Of a stretch of 64,000 nt of DNA, positions 36,695 to 46,120 are shown in pieces (the first letter of the stretch is position 1; every line of letters starts with the position of its first letter). The stretch comes from Tritrichomonas musculus (taxonomy: Eukaryota > Parabasalia > Tritrichomonadida > Tritrichomonadidae): positions 5,146,001 through 5,210,000 of the forward strand of contig JAPFFF010000002.1 of assembly GCA_039105265.1 (NCBI GenBank), written 5' to 3'. The notes beneath the pieces were generated by a model, which had not been told where the DNA came from, searched no databases, and saw nothing but the letters and a program-made list of their open reading frames with translations. A program made the translations under genes and the position numbers.

Positions 36695-37027
36695 AACCTA
36701 ATCTTCAAATCTTTAAAATCAATATTTTTGTTTTAAATATTTTTTCATCACCTCTTCTAATATACTTTTATTGGTAACTCTTTTTTGATGATTATTGGCA
36801 TAATTATGCTTGCTATATCAAGTTTAAAAAAATGTCAATTCTGATATGGATTATCAGAATGCAATGCATAGGCACAAAAATTCAATATGTATACATTCAT
36901 TCAGAACAGATCGCTAAAAAAAGTTGAGTTTTTCCAAGATTGGTTGATTTTAAGCAAGATTAATTCATTTTCAAAGTTTTTCTTTTTCTATATAAATAAA
37001 AGTAAAAAGTTTAATTAAGTTGTGTTT
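36695..37027. other. Spacer; its right part is duplicated 3' flank of the PARP-like pseudogene
   Basis: The first ~285 bp show nothing coding. From about 36985 to 37027 the sequence is the reverse complement of the 3' flank of the intact PARP-like gene (41428-41470), marking the edge of the inverted duplication. Confidence 0.55.
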
Positions 37028-37281
37028 TTATTGAAATTTAGTTTGCAAATGATTAATAACTGTTTGGTTGTTTAATGTATCGATTTTCGAATCCAAATTA
37101 ACAAATAAATATCGAATTATGCATGCTTCTTCAAGTGTCAATGTATATGAATGTTCATGAAAACGTAGTACTCCTGTTAATGTCTTGTTATCATCAACTT
37201 TGACTGATCTGCAGAAACGGGATCACGAGATATTTCTTCAACGAGAGTTTTTTGACGAGTAAATAATGCTTTCTGAGACAT
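37028..37281 (-). pseudogene. Internally deleted copy of the PARP-like gene
   Basis: The minus strand starts with the same ATG and first ~25 codons as the gene at 40552 (MSQKALFTRQKTLVEEISRD), then jumps to its last ~58 codons and the same stop. The missing piece corresponds to 40628-41249 of the intact copy (622 bp). ATC lies at both edges of the deletion. 622 is not a multiple of three, so the frame is lost, and the catalytic His and Tyr are gone. It is the head-to-head neighbour of the ankyrin gene at 37410. Confidence 0.88.
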
Positions 37282-37409
37282 TATATTTTTGATGATAATA
37301 ATTTAATAATTTATTTTGACATCTGTTTTTATTTGTGATATAAAGCTTCAACTGTCAGAATTTGAAATGTGATATAAAAAAATTATCAGACAAGAATTTT
37401 CTCAGACCG
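37282..37409. promoter_or_regulatory. Shared divergent promoter region, copy 1
   Basis: 128 bp between the ATG of the PARP-like pseudogene (minus) and that of the ankyrin gene (plus). It is reverse-complement to 40424-40551, the same length, with only a few differences, so it is the bidirectional control region of the ancestral gene pair. Confidence 0.7.
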
Positions 37410-38480
37410 ATGGAAATCCAAAAACATTTAAAAGAACAGAGAGAATTATATTATTTCCTTTATTCTTTCCTGTTAAATGATGACGAAAATACAGATCACC
37501 AAAATTTTCAAAATTTGATTACTTTTCAAAAAACTCTTCAAAGTTATGCACATGGACAAAAATTAAAATCATTTCTTTATTTATTAAATAATATGACGGA
37601 GCACCATTACAGAAATTCAACCTTTTTCAACAAAATCGAGAAAATTCTTCTTTTTTATAAAAACGACATCAAACAGACTCTTTCAAACTTTGAACTATTC
37701 CAAATATTTGAGAATAATAAGTCAATTCTTTTATTACTTTTCATCAACGATCTAATAATGATTGATGAATCAGTTATTAATTCAATGAATAAACACAGAG
37801 ATTATTGTCACTTTTTTTGTCTTGATAAGCCAAATAACGATTCAATTTTTGAAGATAAACGGCGAACTGGAGAGAATGATTCATATATTTGCTCATTGAT
37901 TCGGAGCGACTCATTATCAGGCTTTATTCAGTATGTCAATCAGAACAATTTATCGAATGCAAATTCATTCATTAAAGAATCACTTTTTGAGACGCATTCA
38001 TTTTTGAATTCCAGAAGAGTAACGGTAATTGAGTATGCAGCATTTTTTGGTTCACTCAAAATTATTCAATATTTAAAATATAAGAATGTTCCACTGTATC
38101 CAGATCTGTGGATTTATGCAATTCATTCGAACAAAGCTGATTTAATTCATTTCCTTGAACAGAACAAAGTTCAACTACCGAATGATTCCCCAGAAAAATG
38201 CATTGAAGAAGCCATAAAATGTCATCACAATGAAATTGCGAGATATTTATTGAACAACTTTTCAGATATTTATACAGAAAATAAAAATGATTATTTACAT
38301 AATATTCTTCATTATAGTTTGCGTTATGATAACTATGAATTCACTTCAGAAGAATATCAAAATGAGTTCATTTTGGCTTATTCATGCAAGTACAATTACA
38401 TCAACCTTTTAAATCTTTTAATGAAGAATGGAGGAATTGATATCAATAAGAAAATCACAGATATTTTAAAAATATTTTAA
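37410..38480 (+). CDS. DUF3447-type ankyrin protein (356 aa as read)
   Basis: The ATG at 37410 (MEIQKHLKEQRELYYF) is preferred over a non-ATG extension; it is also the start kept in the duplicated relic at 40423. The N-terminal helical head is typical of trichomonad DUF3447 proteins. Degenerate ankyrin units follow (VIEYAAFFGSLKIIQYLKYK, then CIEEAIKCHHNEIARYLL). The last unit is cut short at NKKITDILKIF. The next frame downstream begins inside the following ankyrin unit (TVLHLAAENDNQEILEKL), so the true protein may extend into 38500-39873 through an unrecognised intron, or the gene is broken here. Confidence 0.75.
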   Translation: MEIQKHLKEQRELYYFLYSFLLNDDENTDHQNFQNLITFQKTLQSYAHGQKLKSFLYLLNNMTEHHYRNSTFFNKIEKILLFYKNDIKQTLSNFELFQIFENNKSILLLLFINDLIMIDESVINSMNKHRDYCHFFCLDKPNNDSIFEDKRRTGENDSYICSLIRSDSLSGFIQYVNQNNLSNANSFIKESLFETHSFLNSRRVTVIEYAAFFGSLKIIQYLKYKNVPLYPDLWIYAIHSNKADLIHFLEQNKVQLPNDSPEKCIEEAIKCHHNEIARYLLNNFSDIYTENKNDYLHNILHYSLRYDNYEFTSEEYQNEFILAYSCKYNYINLLNLLMKNGGIDINKKITDILKIF

Positions 38481-38499
38481 ACGACATTTTTTTTTTTAA

Positions 38500-39873
38500 T
38501 GTTTTTATTATACAGTTCTTCATTTGGCAGCCGAGAATGATAATCAAGAGATTCTTGAAAAGTTAATCTCTCACAAAGGAGTTGAAATAGGAAATAATTG
38601 CTTTTATCAGTGCAATAAATTAACCAAAATTGCGATCCCATCATCAGTAACAAGAATTGGAAAGAATGCATTTTTAGGATGCAAGTCATTAAGTAAAATT
38701 GAAATTCCATCATCAATCAAATACATTGGAAATGGAGCATTTGCAGGATGTGAATCATTGACAGAACTTTCCATTCCTCCATCTGATGTTACATCAGATG
38801 GCGATGCCATTATTTTTGAGTGTAATAAATTAAAGCGCATCAAAGTGCCAGCTTCACTTCTTTCATTCTCAGTTGACGAATATCGTAACTTCATAAATGG
38901 AGAAGAATACGATGTTGAAGAACTGAGTAGTGAAAGTTCAATTAACAAAATATATAAGATGAGGAATAAAAAAACAGGTGAACAATTAGTTGCTAAAAAA
39001 TATCCAACCTATCTTTTTAATTACAAAAAAGATAATTTCGATATTCGTTGTGAAATTTTTAATTCAGGAATCAAAGAATTAATGCCAGTGCTGAAAGTTC
39101 GCTATTCGCTTTTTGATAGAGAATATTCGAATCCAGAATTACAAGAAATAGAAGTTATTGATGAAAAAGGAAACACGATTATGAAAGATTATCCATCATT
39201 CACTATAATTACTAAATATTTGGAATATGGAAATCTTGAAGAACTCACGAATGAGTATTTGGAATCGGAAGGAAAGAATCATGACAAAATGAATCCAACA
39301 ATTCGAAGTAAAATTATTTTTGGTGTTGCAGCGATGATGAGAGAAGTTCATGAAAAAACACGTGATTTTCATTGCATTACTATGAATAACATTTTATTGA
39401 ATGAAAACTTTGAACCTCGAGTCTCTTTTCATCCTGGATTTCATAACAAGATGGAGTTATTAAAGAAGCACGATGAATTTTCAAAAGATTTGTTGTTCTA
39501 TATTGATAAAATAATTTTAAAAGGATACTGTCAATACAAACCAGACGTTTACTCTTTTGGATTCTTTGTCTATAGAATGTTCTCATGTTCTTTCAAGTTT
39601 GATGATAGCTTTAATGAATACTTGGATAGGGATTCATGTCAAGATCGACCTGTTAGACCAGACAATATTCCAGATAATTATTGGGACCTCATTCAAGATT
39701 GCTGGAATGAAAAAAGAGGCAGTCGTCAAACATTTCATGCAATAACCGAACTTTTATATTATGATGACCAATTTGCTCTTGAAGAATTTGGAATGGAAAC
39801 AGATATGGAAGACTTCGAAAATTATAAGAAAGAAGCACTTAATCTCTCAGAGGATCAATACCTATTTTTATAA
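38500..39873 (+). CDS. Ankyrin-end, BspA-like LRR and pseudokinase frame
   Basis: Open from 38500 with no ATG before residue ~145 of the frame, consistent with it continuing the ankyrin gene upstream. It begins with an ankyrin unit (TVLHLAAENDNQEILEKL), then four BspA LRR units (IPSSVTRIGKNAFLGCKSL and similar). A protein-kinase-like domain follows: VAKK holds the ATP-site lysine, but the HRD/N loop reads HCITMNN and the DFG position reads SFH. KPDVYSFGFFVYRMF is the usual helix F. Loss of HRD and DFG Asp predicts a pseudokinase of the TKL-like type. It is separated from the ankyrin frame by ~57 bp of T-rich DNA ending TATACAG. Confidence 0.7.
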   Translation, partial: CFYYTVLHLAAENDNQEILEKLISHKGVEIGNNCFYQCNKLTKIAIPSSVTRIGKNAFLGCKSLSKIEIPSSIKYIGNGAFAGCESLTELSIPPSDVTSDGDAIIFECNKLKRIKVPASLLSFSVDEYRNFINGEEYDVEELSSESSINKIYKMRNKKTGEQLVAKKYPTYLFNYKKDNFDIRCEIFNSGIKELMPVLKVRYSLFDREYSNPELQEIEVIDEKGNTIMKDYPSFTIITKYLEYGNLEELTNEYLESEGKNHDKMNPTIRSKIIFGVAAMMREVHEKTRDFHCITMNNILLNENFEPRVSFHPGFHNKMELLKKHDEFSKDLLFYIDKIILKGYCQYKPDVYSFGFFVYRMFSCSFKFDDSFNEYLDRDSCQDRPVRPDNIPDNYWDLIQDCWNEKRGSRQTFHAITELLYYDDQFALEEFGMETDMEDFENYKKEALNLSEDQYLFL

Positions 39874-40101
39874 ATATTTATTTTTTCACATTATTTTATA
39901 TTTTATATTTTGTTTTTTGAACTTTTTCAATGAATAAACTATTCAAAAATAAGAAAAAACATTTCAAATATATATAAAATAATAATGATATAGAAAATGG
40001 TAACACTTTTTCTAATAATAAAAAAAACTATAAAAATTCAATTTATCTCAATATCTTTTCTTAAAACAGTTCTTTCACTGAAATACTAGTTGAGAGTAAA
40101 A
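39874..40101. other. AT-rich spacer
   Basis: No gene is seen. It ends at the target duplication of the 93-bp fold-back element. Confidence 0.45.
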
Positions 40102-40106
40102 ATTGT

Positions 40107-40199
40107 AGTAGTATACGTTTGCCATGATTTCAGACCTCCGAAGTCTTTGAAGCAGGATTGAAGACCGGAGGTCTGAAATCATGGAAAACGTATACTACT
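40107..40199. mobile_element. 93-bp fold-back mini-element with Maverick-like ends
   Basis: It has inverted repeats of 34 bp with one mismatch (40107-40140 and 40166-40199), a 25-bp centre, and a perfect 5-bp target duplication ATTGT (40102-40106 and 40200-40204). The ends start AGTAGTATACG. Both the first eight bases and an inner TGATTTCAGACC...GAAGTC stretch parallel the local Maverick arm (AGTAGTATG..., then TGATTTCGGACCGAAGTC). The duplication length is also the same. It is read as a miniature, non-coding derivative moved by a Maverick-type integrase (inference). Confidence 0.75.
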
Positions 40200-40250
40200 A
40201 TTGTAAATTTAAGAATCGTTTTTACTTTTTGAATAAAATTACACAAAAGG

Positions 40251-40423
40251 TTAGCCATTCATAAGATTTTCATAGTTAATAATTGTATAACTCTTGTAAT
40301 TTTGTATGTAAAGCGTTTTTAATACTTTGATAATTGATTTAAATTTTTGTTCATATGCATAAGGAAAGAATAAAGAAAATAGTATAGTTCTCGTTGTTCT
40401 TTTAAATGTTTTTGGATTTCCAT
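40251..40423 (-). pseudogene. Decayed copy of the ankyrin gene 5' end
   Basis: The minus strand starts with the same ATG and about 21 codons as the gene at 37410 (MEIQKHLKEQRELYYFLYSF), then loses sequence and frame. Later codons still recall that gene (YAYEQKFKSI against YAHGQKLKSF). The similarity fades before 40251. Only about 170 bp remain. Confidence 0.8.
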
Positions 40424-40551
40424 CGGTCTGAGAAAATTCTTGTCTGATAAATTTTTCATATCACATTTCAAATTCTGACAGTTGAAGTTTTATATCACAA
40501 ATAAAAACAGTTGTCAAAATAAATTATTAAATTATTATCATCAAAAATATA
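40424..40551. promoter_or_regulatory. Shared divergent promoter region, copy 2
   Basis: 128 bp between the ankyrin relic (minus) and the PARP-like gene (plus); reverse complement of copy 1 at 37282-37409 with only a few differences. It presumably still drives the PARP-like gene. Confidence 0.7.
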
Positions 40552-41427
40552 ATGTCTCAGAAAGCATTATTTACTCGTCAAAAAACTCTCGTTGAAGAAA
40601 TATCTCGTGATCCCGTTTCTGCAGATCTTCTTTTTACACTTTTCTCATCAGCAGTTGGAACAGAATTCCTTGATCCAAGAACGCCGATGCCAAGAGACAA
40701 AACTCTTGAAGAGATTGTTCAAACGATGCCATCAATGCGAGAACTTGCGAAATGCTCAAACGACACCGAATTAAAGAGTAAAGTTGGATCTGAATCATTT
40801 GATGTTCTTCGTTGTGCTATTCTTGAAAGTCCATCAGCATATGCGTTACTCCCAGAATCGTTAGAAATTCCAGAATTCCGAAGGCGAAATACTAACGACA
40901 ATGAAAAATGTTATCAATTTGCAGTCATTGAATCACCACCAGAAAAAGAACATCTTTTCCAAATATGCAAAGAAAAAGCGAAAGGTTCTATTTATTTGAC
41001 ACATGGTTCGATTCCAGAAAGATGGAACCAAATTAATCGAGAAGAACTTCGAGATATGTCGAAAACTCCCCGCTTGGTTCTTAATGGCTCAACATTTGGA
41101 CCAGGAATTAGTTTATCTCCAACAACAGATCAATCGATTGCATATGGTCGTGAAATGTCTAACAAATATCCGAAATCAGAACTTGGAAGCAAAATTTCGA
41201 TAGTTTGTTTGTGTGAAGTAGCCAATCTTCCTGATCGTGAAGAAGTATCAGTCAAAGTTGATGATAACAAGACATTAACAGGAGTACTACGTTTTTTTGA
41301 ACATTTATATACACTGACACTTGAAGAAGCATGCATAATTCGATATTTATTTGTCAATTTGGATTCAAAAATTGATACATTAAACAACCAAACAGTTATT
41401 AATCATTTGCAAACTAAATTTCAATAA
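40552..41427 (+). CDS. PARP6/8/16-like mono-ADP-ribosyltransferase (291 aa)
   Basis: ATG at 40552. A helical N-terminal domain precedes a PARP catalytic core. The NAD-binding His is H151 in YLTHGS, followed by WNQI; an NGSTFGPGISLSP segment matches the conserved G-x-GIYLS loop. Tyr198 is in SIAYG. The third position lies in ACIIRYLFV and is Ile rather than Glu, as in PARP6/8-type enzymes, so poly-ADP-ribose chain synthesis is unlikely. PARPs of this class transfer single ADP-ribose units to proteins. It is the intact member of a duplicated pair; the other copy (37028-37281) is gutted. Confidence 0.85.
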   Translation: MSQKALFTRQKTLVEEISRDPVSADLLFTLFSSAVGTEFLDPRTPMPRDKTLEEIVQTMPSMRELAKCSNDTELKSKVGSESFDVLRCAILESPSAYALLPESLEIPEFRRRNTNDNEKCYQFAVIESPPEKEHLFQICKEKAKGSIYLTHGSIPERWNQINREELRDMSKTPRLVLNGSTFGPGISLSPTTDQSIAYGREMSNKYPKSELGSKISIVCLCEVANLPDREEVSVKVDDNKTLTGVLRFFEHLYTLTLEEACIIRYLFVNLDSKIDTLNNQTVINHLQTKFQ

Positions 41428-41545
41428 AAACACAACTTAATTAAACTTTTTACTTTTATTTAAATAAAAAAAAAAAATAATTTAAAAATACAAAAACAAG
41501 CATTTTTATTTCAAACACAAAAAAAATTAAAATGAATTAAAACAC

Positions 41546-44500
41546 TTAAAGATTTTGAGGCTCTTCTGGAGTCTTTGATTGTTCTTCATTAATCTTGGTT
41601 TCATTATTTGTTGAGTTTTCTTCATTTTTTTGAGCATTGAATTCCTTTAAAGTTTCAGATAAACTACGAGCAATACGTTCAGCTTCATCAGCTTTAGCTC
41701 TGTTTGTTTCAGCCTCTTTTAATGCGTTTTCCAAAGCAGTTGCCAAAGCATCAACATTTTGTAGAGCAATTTCTTTTTCATGTTTTTCTCTAGCAGCCTC
41801 TGTTTCATATTTAGATAATGAGCTAGACAAACGTTTGACATCAGATTGGGCTATTTCTTTAGCTTCTCTTTCATTTTGAGCGTCAATTAAAACTTGTTTA
41901 ATTGTGATATCATCAGCTTCTGATTTCAATTTAGTTTCTTCATTTAATTGCTTCAAAGATTCAGATAATTGACGAGCGATTCTTTCAGCTTCGATTGCCT
42001 TTTCTTTATTAATTTCTGCACTTTTCAATGCATTTTGTAAAGCAGTAGTCAATTCTCTAATGTTGTTGTAAGCGGATTCTTTAGCAAACTTTTCATCAGT
42101 TGCTTCTTTTACTGACTTAGACAAAGCGGTTGATAATCTTCTAACATCGGATTGTGCACTTTCTTTTGCTTCTCTTTCATTTTGAGCGTCCATTAAAGCA
42201 TTTTCAATTGCAACTGAATCGACTTGATTTCGATATTTACTTTCTTTTTCTAATTGTTTTAATGATTGCGTTAATGCACGTGCAATTCTTTCAGCCTCAT
42301 TTGCCTTTTGTCTGTTGTTTTCGGCTGTTTTTAGAGCACTTTCTAATGATGCTGATAAAATGTCAACATTGTGTAAAGCAATTTCTTTTGCCTGTTTTTC
42401 TCTTTCAGCTTCATTTTTGTATTTTTCTAATGAAGCTGTTAAACGTCGAACTTCGCTTTGTGCATTTTCTTTGGCTTCTCTTTCATTTTGTGCATCAACT
42501 AACGCATGTGTGATGTTAATGTTATCTGCTTCTGAACGTATTTTTGCTTGTTCATCTAATTGTTTCAATGATTTTGATAATTCATGAGCAATTCTTTCAG
42601 CTTCAATTTCTTTGTCACTGTTTATTTTAGCCTGTTTTTGAGCTCTGATTAAAGAAGTGTGTAATTCATCAATTTTAATTGCAGCTCTTTCATTTGATTC
42701 TTTATATTCTTTGAAGTCAGCTTTGATGCTATTTAATTGTCTAGATAAACGATCAACTTCATTTTGTGCATCTTCTTTTGCAAGTCTTTCGTTTTCTTTG
42801 TTTAAAACAGCTTCAGTTAATTGCTTTGAATGAGTTTTATTTTGTTCTTTACTTTCAGCATCCAAATCTTTCAAAGACTTAGATAACGCCTCTGCAATTC
42901 TGAAAGCTTCAACTTCTTTGTTACTGTTTTCACGTGCTGCATTTTCTGCTTTGATTAAAGCTGTATGTAATTCTTGTATTTTCAAAGCTGCCTTTGCATT
43001 TGCTTCTTTGAAGTTTTGAATTTCTGATTCAAGGCTCCCTAATTCTCCTGTTAACCGGTCGATTTCAAATTCAGATTGAACCTTTTGATGTTGAGCAATT
43101 TCTTCAGCTTCAGTAAATTTATTTGATATACGTTCAAGTTCATAAGTTGCATCTTCTCTGGCTCTTCTTTCTTCATCTGCTTCTTTAGATAATTTAGAAA
43201 TTGTTTCACTTGCTTCCTTTGATTTATGCCTGTATTCATGATGCAACTCTTTCAATGATTCTGATAATCCACGAGCAATTCTTTCAGCTTCTTCTGCCTT
43301 GTTGCTGTTAATTTCAGCTTTTCTGAATGCGTTTTGTAAAGCAAATATTAAAGTATCAATGTTATGAAGTGCAGCTTCTTTAGAATTCTTTTCAATTTCA
43401 GCTTCAGCAACAGTTTTTTGTAATTCATTAGATAAACGTTCAACATTAAATTCTGCATTTTCTTTTGCTTCTCTTTCATGTTGAGCGTCAGCCAAAGCAG
43501 ATGAAATAGCAACAGCATCTGCTCTTGCGCGTTTTTTGCTTTCATGATCTAACTTTTTAAGTGCTTCAGAAAGACATTTAGTAATTCTTTCAGCTTCGTT
43601 TAATTGGTCTTTATTTCTATTGAATTCTTTCATTGTATCTCTCAATAAGGAAGTGAGTGAAATTATATCTCTTTCAGAACGATCAATGTTTTCTTTTTGT
43701 TTCTTAATTGTTTCTTTCTGTTCTTTATTAATATCATTCAATTTAGAGATTTGATTTTTAGCTGAATCTAATTCATTTGAAAGATCTTTAATGATTTTAT
43801 CAGCTGCAGCTTTGTATCGTTTTGATTCATCGCTTAATTTGAACAATTGAATTTCCATTTCATCATTTTTCGTTTCAGCTTCTTCTCTCTTTGTTTTTTC
43901 ATAATGTTCGCTTATTTCTAACTTTTTCAAAGCCAATTGAAGTCTATTTATCTCATCGAAATCTTTCTCTCTTGATTCATTTAAATCATTGATGTTTGAT
44001 AAAGCTGCTGTCAATTTTGCTGACTCAAAATCAACCTTTTTTCTTGCATCAGAATGCAGCTGCTTCAATGACTCAGATAAGCCCATTGCAATACGTTCTG
44101 CTTCGACTTCTTTTTCTTGAACAATTTGAGTTTCTTTTTGTGAATTTGTTAAAGTTTCTCTTAATGAACAGATTTCTATCTTGTTTTGCTCAATTGTCTC
44201 GATTTGTGCATTGATGATTTGCTTTGCTTGCTTCAATTGTTCGCTCAAATTTTCAATCTTTAATTGAAGAGTTGCATTTTCTTCGAGTTCATTTTGAATC
44301 TCTTCATCCGATGTTTTTTCTTTCTCTTTCAATGATTCGGCTAATCCTCGAGCTATTCGCTCTGCTTCTGTTCCATATTTGCGCGTGTTTTCGAGTTCGA
44401 TTTGGCTCTTTTGTTGAATTTCAGAAATTTTTTGTTGAAGCTCTTTTTCATGTGTTTCAAATTCGCTTTTTTCTTTGTTTAATACTTCGATTTCTTGATG

Positions 44501-45487
44501 AAGACGATCAACTTCATTTTTAAGGTTTTGGATTTCACTTTCATTTTGAATGAGTTTGTTTGAATTTTCTTCAGCAGTTGCTAATTGTCGTGTTAAACGG
44601 TCAACTTCTGATTCAGCAAGTTCTTTTGCTTTTTTGACTTCATCTATTTCATCTTCAAAACTTAATTCCATTTCATTTTCAATTCCAATGTCAACTTTTT
44701 CTTCATCATCAGAATCTTCATCTTCTTCATCTTCATGATCTTCAAATTCCATATCTAAAACGTTTTTAATAGCTGAAAGTTGTGTAAGAAGAGCTTTTTT
44801 GTCAACTTCTTTGTTGTTTTCTAGAAAATCTTCAGTGTAAATGAAAACTGGAATTCCAAGATCGTTCATTACTTTATTTGCAAGCTTAAGATTGCGTTTT
44901 GAATCTTTTGGATTTAGAGAATAATAATTGATTTTTTCTGGAACATATGAATCTAGCAAAGCACATATTGATAGATCATAAGGCTCGAAATTATTAATAT
45001 TTGGATAATTTGATATTTGATCTAACGCCCAAGAAAATAAAGCATTTTTATCGTTTTTTGCTGATTTATTTGAATTGTTGTCTCTTTGTTCATTATCTTT
45101 GGTCGAATCTGAAATAATTGATTTCTGTATTGAATAATGTAAAATTAGTGACCAAATTAATCCAAGAACAAGTTTTTCGTTATTGTCATTAATATCTTTT
45201 CCTGAAATTCCAGTGAGGGAAACTCCATCTTTAGTAAACATGTCTAGAGCCAAATCGATATTTTGAGTTACATCATTATTTGATTTTGGTGATTGTATGT
45301 AATTATTGGGTGTTTGTTTTTGCGTTAATATTGTAGCGAGATTGATTAGTGATGTTCCTTTTGTTAAATCTTTCGTAATATCGTAATATTTTGATTTCGG
45401 GCTAAGTTTGAGTTGATTTGATGCCCATCGCGAAAAAACTTTGGCTTGGAGTGGAGACCACTCTTCATTTGAATTTAAAATATTCAT
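41546..45487 (-). CDS. Tandem calponin-homology, long coiled-coil protein (1,313 aa)
   Basis: ATG at 45487. Two calponin-homology domains form an actin-binding head (about residues 5-115, SPLQAKVFSRWASNQL and LGLIWSLILHYSI; and about 145-235, ALFSWALDQIS). An acidic stretch (EDHEDEEDEDSDDEE) follows, then about 1,000 residues of coiled coil. The rod repeats a module every ~100 residues marked by EAERIARGLSESLKQL-like peptides (about nine copies). Spectrin-repeat or EF-hand signatures are not evident, which separates it from classic alpha-actinin. Probably an actin cross-linker or scaffold of the trichomonad cytoskeleton. It is a tandem paralogue of the giant gene to its right. Confidence 0.88.
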   Translation of the reverse strand: MNILNSNEEWSPLQAKVFSRWASNQLKLSPKSKYYDITKDLTKGTSLINLATILTQKQTPNNYIQSPKSNNDVTQNIDLALDMFTKDGVSLTGISGKDINDNNEKLVLGLIWSLILHYSIQKSIISDSTKDNEQRDNNSNKSAKNDKNALFSWALDQISNYPNINNFEPYDLSICALLDSYVPEKINYYSLNPKDSKRNLKLANKVMNDLGIPVFIYTEDFLENNKEVDKKALLTQLSAIKNVLDMEFEDHEDEEDEDSDDEEKVDIGIENEMELSFEDEIDEVKKAKELAESEVDRLTRQLATAEENSNKLIQNESEIQNLKNEVDRLHQEIEVLNKEKSEFETHEKELQQKISEIQQKSQIELENTRKYGTEAERIARGLAESLKEKEKTSDEEIQNELEENATLQLKIENLSEQLKQAKQIINAQIETIEQNKIEICSLRETLTNSQKETQIVQEKEVEAERIAMGLSESLKQLHSDARKKVDFESAKLTAALSNINDLNESREKDFDEINRLQLALKKLEISEHYEKTKREEAETKNDEMEIQLFKLSDESKRYKAAADKIIKDLSNELDSAKNQISKLNDINKEQKETIKKQKENIDRSERDIISLTSLLRDTMKEFNRNKDQLNEAERITKCLSEALKKLDHESKKRARADAVAISSALADAQHEREAKENAEFNVERLSNELQKTVAEAEIEKNSKEAALHNIDTLIFALQNAFRKAEINSNKAEEAERIARGLSESLKELHHEYRHKSKEASETISKLSKEADEERRAREDATYELERISNKFTEAEEIAQHQKVQSEFEIDRLTGELGSLESEIQNFKEANAKAALKIQELHTALIKAENAARENSNKEVEAFRIAEALSKSLKDLDAESKEQNKTHSKQLTEAVLNKENERLAKEDAQNEVDRLSRQLNSIKADFKEYKESNERAAIKIDELHTSLIRAQKQAKINSDKEIEAERIAHELSKSLKQLDEQAKIRSEADNINITHALVDAQNEREAKENAQSEVRRLTASLEKYKNEAEREKQAKEIALHNVDILSASLESALKTAENNRQKANEAERIARALTQSLKQLEKESKYRNQVDSVAIENALMDAQNEREAKESAQSDVRRLSTALSKSVKEATDEKFAKESAYNNIRELTTALQNALKSAEINKEKAIEAERIARQLSESLKQLNEETKLKSEADDITIKQVLIDAQNEREAKEIAQSDVKRLSSSLSKYETEAAREKHEKEIALQNVDALATALENALKEAETNRAKADEAERIARSLSETLKEFNAQKNEENSTNNETKINEEQSKTPEEPQNL

Positions 45488-46120
45488 CGTTTGCGTTTTA
45501 TTGAAGCCTTACTTTTGAAAAATGAACTAATAAGACAAAATTTATATAAAATAAAATAATCAATTCAAAATTCAGAATAATATTCAAACCATAATTTTGC
45601 ATAAAATTCTTAAAATTTTAATAGTTTTAATAAAAACCAAACCAATTATAATTTATAAAAATAATTATAATATGTTTTTAAACGATTTAAAATATTATTT
45701 CTAATTTAAATACTAAGATATTTTGAAAAGATTATAGATTCAATCTAAATAAAATCAAATAAAAAATATTTAAAAAGTTGATTAAATTTTTTTTTGAAAT
45801 GACCATTGAAATTTTGAATTAAGATAAATAATATCATTTCATTGAAAACCAAATTATAATTTGCTTTCATTTTCATTAATGATCAATACCTTCTATAAAG
45901 GATATATAAGAAGAAATTAAAAATCAATTTTTTTTCTTAGAAAAATCGTATTTCATTAAAAAAACAGATATAAAGTTATTTCAAAATAGAAATAAATAAA
46001 TAAATAAAAAAGTTTAAAATTAAAGAAAAATAAAATTATTTTTAAAAATATTTATTTACAAAGTCTATTATCTATCAAACTCTATTTTCTAATAATTAAT
46101 CTATTTTAAATGTAAACATT
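45488..46120. other. Spacer between the two calponin-homology genes
   Basis: 633 bp of AT-rich DNA holding the start region of the 1,313-aa gene (right side of that gene) and the 3' flank of the giant gene. An Inr-like TCATT on the minus strand lies ~35 bp upstream of the ATG at 45487. Nothing else is seen. Confidence 0.5.
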
